In this document: positions 1-7,286 of the stretch, piece after piece
How positions within the stretch are numbered: the first letter of the stretch is position 1
Layout of the letters: every line of letters starts with the position of its first letter
Assembly (NCBI RefSeq): GCF_002368115.1
Contig: NZ_AP018316.1
Coordinates: 2,072,058-2,136,057 of the forward strand
Length of the DNA: 64,000 nucleotides
Direction of reading: 5' to 3'
DNA from: Dolichospermum compactum NIES-806
GTDB lineage: Bacteria; Cyanobacteriota; Cyanobacteriia; Cyanobacteriales; Nostocaceae
Program-made: the position numbers and the translations under genes
The notes under the pieces: model-generated
The model's database searches: none
Told to the model about the DNA's origin: nothing
What the model saw: only the letters and a program-made list of their open reading frames with translations

Positions 1-172
1 CTTCGATAACTAAATCATTTAATTCATTGTATATATTATCCTGACAGTTTCCATATATCGCTTCTCGTAAAGTTTCACCAGTAGAAACCAAAGGAACATC
101 AAAAAACTTCCCTAGCCTTTGTGCTTGAGTGCTTTTTCCTGCCCCTGAACCTCCTAAAACTACCAATCTCAT
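1..172 (-). CDS. Adenylate-kinase-like nucleoside monophosphate kinase, cut by window edge
   Basis: The minus-strand frame starts with ATG at 172 and runs off the left edge. Its first residues, MRLVVLGGSGAGKSTQAQRL, contain a P-loop (GGSGAGKS) followed by the T/S-Q-A-x-R-L pattern of adenylate kinases. A few residues later VPLVSTGETLREAI matches the NMP-binding start (xxISTGDxLR). The enzyme should interconvert AMP, ATP and ADP, but only about 57 residues are visible, so the lid, the length and the exact substrate cannot be judged. It is transcribed away from the next gene. Cyanobacteria often carry more than one adk paralog, so no symbol is given. Confidence 0.75.
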   Translation of the reverse strand, partial: MRLVVLGGSGAGKSTQAQRLGKFFDVPLVSTGETLREAIYGNCQDNIYNELNDLVIE

Positions 173-405
173 CACAACGTCATCCTCTTATATAAAATTC
201 ACTATTGTTGAAGTATCTTTTGTTATAGCAATCCTAAATCATTTGGGGAAAAATATCTCCAAATCAGTGTGAAAGTTAGAGCGAAATATCAAGGCTGTTT
301 TACTTGCAAATACTGCTGTATGATAACTATATGTTTTGCGATTAGCAAATATCTACCCTTAAATGTAAATCATTAAATTTATAGTGAGTTTTTAAACTTT
401 GCCTT

Positions 406-942
406 ATGGTTGCCCAACTAGAAACCCCAGGTCTAAATTCAAGCCTCAGCTTACCATATTCCGTAGAAGGACTAGTGCAAGTTTTTACTAGTTCCCAGCG
501 GAGCTTTTTTACCAGCGTGATGGCACAAGCACTGAGAATCGCCGGACAAGGTACACCAGTATTAATAGTCCAATTCCTCAAAGGTGGTATTCGTCAAGGA
601 CATGAACGACCTACCCAAATGGGACAACATTTAGATTGGATTCGCTGTGATTTGCCCCGTTGTATTGATAATTCCGATTTAGACGTAGCGGAAAATCTAG
701 CTTTGCAACAACTTTGGCAACATACTCAAAAGGTAGTTAATGAAGGTAAGTATTCCTTATTGGTATTAGATGAGTTGAGTTTAGCGATTAATTTCGGTTT
801 AATTCCAGAAACCGAGGTGTTAGAGTTTCTGTCTCACCGTCCTCCTCATGTTGATATTATCCTCACAGGTTCTCAAATGCCCCAGTCTCTTTTAGATGTA
901 GCAGACCAAATTACAGAAATTCGCCGCAGTCATCAACCTTAA
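406..942 (+). CDS. Corrinoid adenosyltransferase-like P-loop protein with degenerate Walker A
   Basis: The 178-residue protein follows the CobA/CobO fold pattern: a first beta strand (VQVFT, residues 24-28), VQFLKGG at 55-61, and LLVLDELSLAINFGLI at 118-133, which is the typical CobA Walker B region. True CobA has GxGKGKTT in the phosphate loop; here residues 28-36 read TSSQRSFFT, with no glycine-lysine core. Cob(I)alamin adenosylation in this family needs that loop to bind ATP, so catalysis in the usual way is doubtful. It may be a regulatory or otherwise repurposed paralog. It lies 45 bases before dcd on the same strand and may be co-transcribed. The family fold is confident; the function is not. 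Confidence 0.7.
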   Translation: MVAQLETPGLNSSLSLPYSVEGLVQVFTSSQRSFFTSVMAQALRIAGQGTPVLIVQFLKGGIRQGHERPTQMGQHLDWIRCDLPRCIDNSDLDVAENLALQQLWQHTQKVVNEGKYSLLVLDELSLAINFGLIPETEVLEFLSHRPPHVDIILTGSQMPQSLLDVADQITEIRRSHQP

Positions 943-987
943 GTATTAAGATATCCTAGTAACTTAGTTTGAATTATCTGTGAACTT

Positions 988-2670
988 GTGATTAAAAACG
1001 ACATCTGGATTACTGAAATGGCTCAAAAAGGGATGATTTCGCCTTTTGAGTCGAGTTTAATTCGTAAATTGCAACCTGATTCATCTCAACTTCCGCAACC
1101 TGTAATTAGTTACGGACTTTCTTCTTACGGTTATGATATCCGGCTTTCTGGCTCAGAATTTCGGATTTTTCGCCACATTCCCGGTACTGTGATTGATCCT
1201 AAAAACTTTAATCCTCAAAATCTAGAGTCTACTCAATTACATACGGATGAAAGTGGTAGTTATTTTATCTTACCTGCTCATTCCTATGGTTTAGGTGTAG
1301 CTTTAGAAAAGCTGGAAGTTCCAGCCAATATTACAGTAATTTGTATCGGTAAATGTTTGACAGGAGATACAAAAATTGTTGATGCAGCTACAGGAGCATA
1401 TTTACCAATTAAGGAATTTGCAGGTGGACAAACAGCAACTTATAGCGAAGAAAAAGGGATTATTAAAACTGCTGCTACGGCTGTTATACCACAAGGAGTA
1501 AAGCCGATCTATCAAGTAACAACTAAAAAAGGTGCGGTTATTCAAGCTACCTCAAATCATCCTTTTTTGACAGAGACAGGATGGAAACCTTTAGAAGAAT
1601 TAACTTCAGGAGTTAAAATAGCTACTCCTAAATCTATACCAATATTTGGCAATGGAGATTTAACTATTGATGAAGCAACATTACTAGGTTTAATGATTTC
1701 TGAAGGTCAATGTCATACTCCTGGTAATAGTCCAATCTTTACATCTGAGGATGAAGTGCTAGTCAATACTTTAAAAAGCTGTGTTAAAACAGTTCTTGAC
1801 CAAGAAGTGACTTACAAAGGTAAAGATTTTGGTTATCGTTTAGTTAATCAAGTTGGTAGAGGTGGTGTAGTAACTCATAATAGAGCTAATCTATGGTTAC
1901 AATCTTATGCTTTGAATGTAGGAGCATTGGAAAAATTTGTTCCTCAACAAGTATTTACAGCACCAAAAGTAGTAGTAGCAGCTTTTCTCCGGGCTTTATT
2001 TTCTGGTGATGGTGGTGTTTATTTAGTGGGAGAATCTACAAGAGCAAAACCAACTTTAGCTGTTGAATATTGCTCTATTAGTGAACGTCTGATTCGTGAC
2101 GTTCATCATTTACTATTAAGGTTTGGTATTCCCAGCCAAATTAGAGTTAGAAAGCCAGGAAATGGTCGTAATGCTTATGTTTTGGCTTTTCAATCATCCG
2201 AAGCAGTTTTGAAATTCTTTAATGAAATAGGCTTTTTACCTGATTCAATTAAACAAAGAAGATTTGAAGAAAAAATGTATTCTATTCTCTTAGCAACGAA
2301 GTCTAGACCACAAGTTCATGATCATATACTTTGGGACGAAATTAAATCTATAGAATGTGCAGGAATGGAAGAAGTTTATGATATTTCTGTCCCTGGCTTA
2401 GAAAATTTTGTTGCTAATGACATAATTGTGCATAATTCTACTTATGCTCGTTGTGGTATTATTGCCAACCTTACACCTGCGGAAGCGGCGTGGAGAGGAC
2501 ATCTTACTTTGGAATTTTCTAATTCTTCCAGTGCTGACTGTCGTATTTATGCTAACGAGGGTGTGGTGCAATTGCTGTTTTTAGAGGGTGAACCCTGTGC
2601 TGTTAGTTATGAAACTCGCAGAGGTAAATATCAAGATCAGTTAGAGATTGTTACAATAGCTCGTGTATAG
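988..2670 (+). CDS. dcd: dCTP deaminase precursor interrupted by an intein
   Basis: A GTG start at 988 gives a 560-residue precursor. Residues 1-122 and 484-560 together form a normal-length (199 aa) dCTP deaminase. The N-extein carries SYGLSSYGYDIRL; the C-extein begins STYARCG and has the family's catalytic Glu in TLEFSN (about residue 509). The enzyme deaminates dCTP to dUTP, feeding dTMP synthesis. The intein sits between Lys122 and Ser484, inside the active-site motif GKS-x-YAR, so the protein should be inactive until spliced. The ThyA-like gene (3.7-5.3 kb) and tmk (30.5 kb) belong to the same pathway. There is no frameshift in either extein. Confidence in both dcd and the intein is high. 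Confidence 0.95.
   Translation: MIKNDIWITEMAQKGMISPFESSLIRKLQPDSSQLPQPVISYGLSSYGYDIRLSGSEFRIFRHIPGTVIDPKNFNPQNLESTQLHTDESGSYFILPAHSYGLGVALEKLEVPANITVICIGKCLTGDTKIVDAATGAYLPIKEFAGGQTATYSEEKGIIKTAATAVIPQGVKPIYQVTTKKGAVIQATSNHPFLTETGWKPLEELTSGVKIATPKSIPIFGNGDLTIDEATLLGLMISEGQCHTPGNSPIFTSEDEVLVNTLKSCVKTVLDQEVTYKGKDFGYRLVNQVGRGGVVTHNRANLWLQSYALNVGALEKFVPQQVFTAPKVVVAAFLRALFSGDGGVYLVGESTRAKPTLAVEYCSISERLIRDVHHLLLRFGIPSQIRVRKPGNGRNAYVLAFQSSEAVLKFFNEIGFLPDSIKQRRFEEKMYSILLATKSRPQVHDHILWDEIKSIECAGMEEVYDISVPGLENFVANDIIVHNSTYARCGIIANLTPAEAAWRGHLTLEFSNSSSADCRIYANEGVVQLLFLEGEPCAVSYETRRGKYQDQLEIVTIARV
1354..2436 (+). other. Intein with LAGLIDADG homing endonuclease, inside dcd
   Basis: The 361-residue insertion starts with Cys (CLTGDTKI, block A) and ends with VHN followed by Ser as the +1 extein residue. 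Block B is visible as GAVIQATSNHPF, with the TxxH-type histidine; block F is VYDISVPGLENFVANDIIVHN split around the C-terminal Asn. Two LAGLIDADG-type helices are present, LLGLMISEG and LRALFSGDGGV, so the endonuclease domain looks complete though both motifs diverge. The acidic residues expected at the helix ends (E and D) remain. All residues needed for class 1 splicing are present. Boundaries are set by the uninterrupted Dcd reading on both sides. Confidence 0.93.
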
Positions 2671-2720
2671 TCAAATACTTTTTAAAATAGCTTTTTTCTC
2701 AACATAATATTTTGATAATC

Positions 2721-2993
2721 ATGTTGGAAAAAGAACCAATCTTAGACCCATTTCTAATACAGCTATTAGAAGGGTATACTTTAACAGAGGTGGCTGAGAT
2801 TGAAAAATATATGACTGAGTGGGAGGCTGCTACATATAGCAGTGTTGCTCAGAGTATATTAGATCATGCCGCGAGAAAACAAACTGACCCTTTAAAGTAT
2901 TTACGTAAAGCTTATAATTTTAATAAAAGAGGAGCAGTCAGAGTTCCAAAAACTGGATATCGTGGAGATAGTTCAGCAGTAACCGCTCAATAA
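2721..2993 (+). pseudogene. Small unknown protein, C-terminus replaced by a MITE
   Basis: ATG at 2721 (a TTG in frame lies at 2712) opens a 90-residue frame: LLEGYTLTEVAEIEKYMTEW, then a basic stretch, then PKTGYRGDSSA. The family is not recognised. The last four codons (VTAQ) and the stop lie inside the 102-bp MITE starting at 2979. Removing the element and one 8-bp target copy joins GDSSA to VYRKGNEYLMSAQTNYESIV in the same frame, ending at a stop at 3155-3157, so the ancestral protein was 20 residues longer at this end. Whether the shortened protein still works is unknown. Confidence 0.7.
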
Positions 2994-3080
2994 TCCGGGG
3001 TAAATCCTTCCATGACAAGCCTCAAATGGCGTAAAATCGTCCCCGAATGGGTAGTCCGCCCCCATTTATTGAGCGGATAC
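2979..3080. mobile_element. 102-bp MITE, copy 1
   Basis: The ends are 15-bp inverted repeats, GTAACCGCTCAATAA on the left and its near complement on the right (14 of 15). The element is flanked by an 8-bp direct repeat, GTTCAGCA, at 2971-2978 and 3081-3088. It encodes no protein. It is identical over all 102 bases to the copy at 20784-20885. GTAA termini with 8-bp duplications are known for IS66-family elements, so an IS66-type transposase is the best guess for the mobilising enzyme; that is inference. Confidence 0.92.
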
Positions 3081-3183
3081 GTTCAGCAGTATATCGTAAA
3101 GGTAATGAATATCTGATGTCAGCCCAGACAAATTATGAGTCGATAGTTAGCAATTAATATTAAGCAAAAGTAGGTTGGGTTAA

Positions 3184-3338
3184 GAGGTTGTTTGAAAAGT
3201 ATTATATGAAACCCATAATCTCCAAAAACCTAACCCCCCTTCCCTACAACGAAATGAGGGTTTTAAAGCCTCTCCCCTTGCAGGGGAGAGGTTTGGAGAG
3301 GGGTCAGTTTATACATTAAAAACTTTTCAAACATCCTC
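3184..3338. mobile_element. IS5-like MITE, copy A
   Basis: The left end reads GAGGTTGTTTGAAAAGT and the right end is the complement of GAGGATGTTTGAAAAGT. Both sides are flanked by TAA (3181-3183 and 3339-3341), which fits a 3-bp TNA target duplication. The interior holds CCTAACCCCCC and a hairpin of CTCTCCCC/GGGGAGAG, also found inside the copy at 36867-37072. No coding capacity. Confidence 0.75.
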
Positions 3339-3407
3339 TAAGCAATAGCGAAACCTAAGATAAGTATTAGACATCCTGGACATCCTGATTCAGACAAAAT
3401 TCCGTAG

Positions 3408-3525
3408 GGGCAATCTCCCCGTGGTTGCCCAATCTCCCCGTGGTTGCCCAATCCCCCGTGGTTGCCCAATCTCCCGTGGTTGCCCAATCTCCCCGTGGTT
3501 GCCAATCCCCCGTGGTTGCCCAAAT
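3408..3525. repeat. Short tandem repeat array (19-20 bp unit, about 6 copies)
   Basis: The unit CCGTGGTTGCCCAATCTCC is repeated about six times with one-base length changes. It ends in a palindromic GGGGTAGGCACGGGGGCGCTACCCC stretch of the kind scattered in other intergenic gaps (30.34-30.44 kb). The flanking spaces 3158-3183 and 3526-3751 show no gene. Open frames across the array on both strands are artefacts of the repeat. Confidence 0.8.
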
Positions 3526-3751
3526 AACGGGGTAGGCACGGGGGCGCTACCCCTACAAACATCAAATCCAAATCTTTTATCCGGCATTCCGCAGTTCAAA
3601 ATGTCACATATTTATACTTCAAAAAATGTTACCAAATTAGGATAGTTTTATTAAGTATTAATCCTGATTTTTCCTGGTGGTAATAAGCATATTTAATTTT
3701 TGGAGATGTCTATTAATAATGTTGGGTTTCCTTACGTCAACTCAACCTACA

Positions 3752-5281
3752 CTATTTGAGATTACTGTATTGATGTAGCTGCAATTTTACTGGTTTATCT
3801 TGTTCATAAATAAACTGTTCTTTCATTAACAAAGCCATTTCCGCTTTTTGTAATTCCACACCTAAATACATTGCATGAGAAACTTGTAAACCAGGACAAT
3901 CTGTGAATATTTGCTGGGAAAGTTTATGTGCAGATTTACCAGAATAACAATTAACTACTTCTCCAGAACCAGGAGTTGTATGTTCGACCATAATTTGATG
4001 ATTCTGAATGGTAATAATAAAACTCCCAGCGGGATCAAAATAGTCTTTTTGTTGAGAAATTTTAGGATATTGGGATGAAATAATATTGGCGACATTTTCA
4101 AAGCAATCATCATAAATATGGGCGCTTTGACTAATGGTAATTAATGCCCCCATTTTCAAGACATGATCAGTTTTTTTAATTAAATAATTATAAATATACT
4201 TTTGTAAAGCCCTTAATCCCATTGCATTCGCTGGCCAAGCTGAAAACATATCATTACTGCGAAAAGTTGCAGTTAAAGATAATTCATGATCAACTATTCT
4301 CACCCAAATATGATTAAGACAGGGGGGATTGTCATTATCATCTTGACTAGCATCCCATAAGGACATCACAGCCCTCGCGGAATCAATATCATTGGCTAAT
4401 TTGTCAATTACCTTTTCAATTTGATCACGTCCAAACCAAGAACGTAAACGTTGCCCATAGGTGTATTTTACTCCTTCTTGATTGGGTGCATCATCTAAAA
4501 TTTGCGAAATATATTCTTCTAAAAAACCTCTATCTATTGGTAAATAATTGGGTTCGGGAAAATAAAAATCATCAGGTTCTTCGGTGACAACTGCCATTAA
4601 ATCTATCAATTCTTGCCATTTACCATCATAACCAGTTGGTCTAATTGTGCCGGTGGTTTTAATTCTGTGAATGATTTTTACCCAAGTTTCAGCAATTGTT
4701 TTTCCTTCAATTCTGTGTCCATAGCGTGTTCCTGGTAAAACTGTTGGTTCAACTGTAGTCATGGGAAATTCTACAGGTGTTCCCCAAGGTACAACGGTTT
4801 CTTTTTGGGCGTAATATTGAATTTTTCCGACAGCATCAGAAATTGATGTAGCGTCTTGAATTTCTACGGAATGCCGTAATTTTTCCAAGACATTTATATC
4901 AATATCAATATCAATATAACCAGGAACTTGAGAACGAATTACCCAAGATTTTCGCCCGGCATCACTAATACTTTCTTCCACACCATAACGGAAGAAATCA
5001 CTTAAACATTGACAAGCACCAGCATTTTTATCTTCTTTGGTAGCATTGAGAATAACTAAATACCGCACATGAGGATTTAGTAATAAGTTGCGAATTAGTA
5101 AGTTGATGCCTCTAGTTGGTGAGTATAACTGTCCAATTACAGCATATTCATTTGATTGTAGATGTTTAGCGATCGCTTGTTTCACCATCCATCCTGTAAT
5201 CACTGCGGTTTGACCGCTACCATAAATCAATTGGTTTGGTTTGTGCTGTGCTGTGTAATAAAACTGGGTGATTTGACCCAT
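3752..5281 (-). CDS. Thymidylate-synthase-like fusion protein (MtrA-like N-terminus, ThyA-like core, DUF4346-like C-terminus)
   Basis: ATG at 5281 is preferred over a GTG at 5299; the protein is 509 residues. Residues about 15-165 (AVITGWMVKQAIAKHL, NPHVRYLVILNATKEDKNAG) resemble the tetrahydromethanopterin S-methyltransferase subunit A domain. The middle (about 185-400) has the thymidylate synthase nucleophile motif PPCLNHIWVR and RSNDMFSAWPANAMGL, matching the ThyA RSxDxxLGxPFN motif. The end (about 405-509) fits DUF4346. Cyanobacterial and archaeal proteins of this layout are thought to make dTMP, but their methyl donor is not well established. The layout suggests a pterin-linked methyl carrier, which is inference. 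The gene is alone on its strand between repeat-rich gaps. Confidence 0.75.
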   Translation of the reverse strand: MGQITQFYYTAQHKPNQLIYGSGQTAVITGWMVKQAIAKHLQSNEYAVIGQLYSPTRGINLLIRNLLLNPHVRYLVILNATKEDKNAGACQCLSDFFRYGVEESISDAGRKSWVIRSQVPGYIDIDIDINVLEKLRHSVEIQDATSISDAVGKIQYYAQKETVVPWGTPVEFPMTTVEPTVLPGTRYGHRIEGKTIAETWVKIIHRIKTTGTIRPTGYDGKWQELIDLMAVVTEEPDDFYFPEPNYLPIDRGFLEEYISQILDDAPNQEGVKYTYGQRLRSWFGRDQIEKVIDKLANDIDSARAVMSLWDASQDDNDNPPCLNHIWVRIVDHELSLTATFRSNDMFSAWPANAMGLRALQKYIYNYLIKKTDHVLKMGALITISQSAHIYDDCFENVANIISSQYPKISQQKDYFDPAGSFIITIQNHQIMVEHTTPGSGEVVNCYSGKSAHKLSQQIFTDCPGLQVSHAMYLGVELQKAEMALLMKEQFIYEQDKPVKLQLHQYSNLK

Positions 5282-5869
5282 ATTGAGATTACCACTCACT
5301 GAATTTACTAAGTTTTTCTATAGTAATGCCCGATTATTCAGGATACAATAATTAGTCTAGATTAATCACACATTGTCAAAAAGGATAGCTAAAATCGGAC
5401 ACACCTTCACGGGTTTTCGGCATTTTCTAATTATCACCATAAAATAACAGTAATATCACTTTCCGCGAAAACACTGATAACTAAAAAACTTTGTTGGGTG
5501 GCTGAACACGGAATTAAAGCCCAGAATTACCTCACTTGCTGAATGCTGAATGCTGAATACTGATAGCTCGTTAAATTTCTGCTGTTAAAAGCATCTAGGA
5601 TGGGTAGATAATAGTAAACGGGTAAACTATTTAAAGAAGAATTCAGGAGTCAGAATTCACCGAGTCAGAACCAATCAGTCGGAAATTCAGACCCGCAAGT
5701 GATCGTAGACCATCAAATACAGGATTGGTGGGGCATTAAACCCGGTTATTCAGCCGCCACTCACACAGAATTCATTCTGAATTCTGACTCCTGACTAACG
5801 CCTAAGTCTACCGCAAACCATTCTTCTCAGCACTTCAGTGACTGAGTTTTCCATTTACCACAAATTCTT
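5282..5869. other. Intergenic gap with an inverted-repeat element
   Basis: About 590 bases without a gene between the divergent ThyA-like gene and grpE. It contains a short tandem GCTGAAT run (5537-5558) and, at 5643-5659 and 5778-5794, a perfect 17-bp inverted repeat beginning TCAGGAGTCAGAATTC that encloses 118 bases. The same GTCAGGAG-type words occur inside rsgA (8767-8800). The grpE promoter should lie near 5600-5860, but no clear boxes could be assigned. Confidence 0.6.
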
Positions 5870-6544
5870 ATGAAAAGTGACTCCCCGTCCGAAATTAACC
5901 CCCAAGACTCTAGCAGTGAAGCTAATGAGCAAGTAGCAAACCAAATAAATGAACAGGGAGATAATATACTCACTGAAGAAAATGGTAATGCTACAGCCAA
6001 CCCCATTGAAGTAGATGTCGCTGTCTTAGCAGAGTTATCTCAACAAATTGAAACTCTCAAAGCTCAATTAGAAGATCGTAGCACTCAATATATGCGAATT
6101 GCTGCAGATTTTGAGAATTACCGCAAACGAACTGCCAAAGAAAAAGAAGAAATTGACCTACAGGTAAAGCGCAACACAATTACAGAATTGCTACCTGTCG
6201 TTGATAATTTTGAAAGAGCGCGAGCGCACCTCAAACCCCAGGGCGATGGCGAAATGACCATTCATAAGAGCTATCAAGGAGTTTATAAACAATTGGTGGA
6301 TTGCCTAAAACGTTTAGGTGTATCACCTATGCGCCCTGAAGGTCAAGAATTTGACCCGAACTTGCATGAAGCCGTGATGCGAGAAGCGACCAACGAACAT
6401 CCAGAAGGAACTATTTTAGAAGAGTTAGTTCGTGGCTATTATTTTGGCGACCGTGTACTGCGCCATGCGATGGTAAAAGTAGCTGCGCCCAGAGAAGATA
6501 TATCTGTGGACTCAGAAGATTTGTCCAATCAAGATAACGGTTAG
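5870..6544 (+). CDS. grpE: GrpE nucleotide exchange factor
   Basis: A 224-residue protein with an acidic, disordered N-terminus (residues 1-50), a long coiled coil (about 50-125) containing MRIAADFENYRKRT, and the C-terminal beta domain with FDPNLHEAV and VLRHAMVKVA. This is the usual GrpE layout and length. It exchanges ADP for ATP on DnaK. It begins the grpE-dnaK-dnaJ cluster, but the dnaK next to it is reduced to a C-terminal piece, so this GrpE must serve a DnaK encoded elsewhere. Confidence 0.95.
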   Translation: MKSDSPSEINPQDSSSEANEQVANQINEQGDNILTEENGNATANPIEVDVAVLAELSQQIETLKAQLEDRSTQYMRIAADFENYRKRTAKEKEEIDLQVKRNTITELLPVVDNFERARAHLKPQGDGEMTIHKSYQGVYKQLVDCLKRLGVSPMRPEGQEFDPNLHEAVMREATNEHPEGTILEELVRGYYFGDRVLRHAMVKVAAPREDISVDSEDLSNQDNG

Positions 6545-6625
6545 CCTAAACAGTATAAGGCTGTTGATACTTGCTTAAAGTTTCACAGCCTTACGCCCAT
6601 AGCATCCAGCTAGGATCATTAATCA

Positions 6626-7093
6626 AGTACAGGCGGTTTAAGCAACAACGAGATTGAGCAAATGCGGAAACAAGCTGAATTATTCGCCGAGGAAGATCAA
6701 AGACGTAAAAAACTGGTAGCAATCAAAAACCAAGCTAATAATCTTTTGTTCACCTATAATTCAACATTACGGGATAATCCCGATTTAGTCAGTGAGCAAT
6801 TGATGGCTGTGGCTAATCAGAAAGTTGAACAACTACAAGCCGCAATGAACAATTCCAATATTTCCCCAGCGAAGTTTAAAACACTTTTAGAGGATTTCCA
6901 ACAAACTATCTTTGCTATTGGTACAGATGTTTATAACCAGTCTAGTCAGGAAGATTCTCAATCAGAATATGCCACGCAAATAAATCTGACAGAAGAATAT
7001 CATTCTCCCTTACCCAACACACAAATACCACAATTCAACGTTGATTTAGATGAAGAAAATAACTCACAAGCTGATTATGAGACGATAGACTAA
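6626..7093 (+). pseudogene. dnaK: dnaK C-terminal remnant
   Basis: The open frame begins after a TAA at 6623-6625 and reads TGGLSNNEIEQM before the first ATG (6662), then MRKQAELFAEEDQRRKKL. That is the start of the alpha-helical lid of DnaK2 (normally ITNTGGLS, about residue 500 of a roughly 630-residue protein). The rest (FQQTIFAIGTDVYNQ ... DYETID) matches the C-terminal tail of cyanobacterial DnaK. The ATPase domain and the substrate-binding beta sandwich are missing; only 118 bases separate grpE from the ATG. The remaining frame is intact, so the deletion is recent or the fragment is tolerated. An assembly collapse is the alternative. Confidence 0.85.
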
Positions 7094-7286
7094 AAATTGA
7101 CCCTGCCAAATATCTACTTAACACAGCCTTACCATATACCTAACCAAAAAGATAGGTTGGGTTTTCCACATTTAATAGTACGGCTAGTACCTGTAATCAA
7201 TGGGTGGGTTTTTCCACACTTCAATATGTTACCTTGAACCTATTAGCTAGTATCTTCTGCTTCCTTCTAAATTTTAACCTTGCTAT
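7094..7286. other. Spacer between dnaK remnant and dnaJ
   Basis: Contains two GGTTGGGTTTTCCACA / GGTGGGTTTTTCCACA-like repeats (7155-7220) and no gene. Since the dnaK promoter side is gone, dnaJ may depend on read-through from grpE or on a promoter here; none can be assigned. Confidence 0.4.

Noticed and set aside
3408..3525. Possible CRISPR array
   Set aside because: Units are adjacent, without unique spacers of 30-40 bases, and no cas genes are nearby.
3338..3645. Open frames on both strands across the tandem array, with repeating Gly/Asn/His or Pro/Arg/Cys residues
   Set aside because: They exist only because the 19-20 bp unit lacks stops; they overlap each other in several frames and have no start signals.
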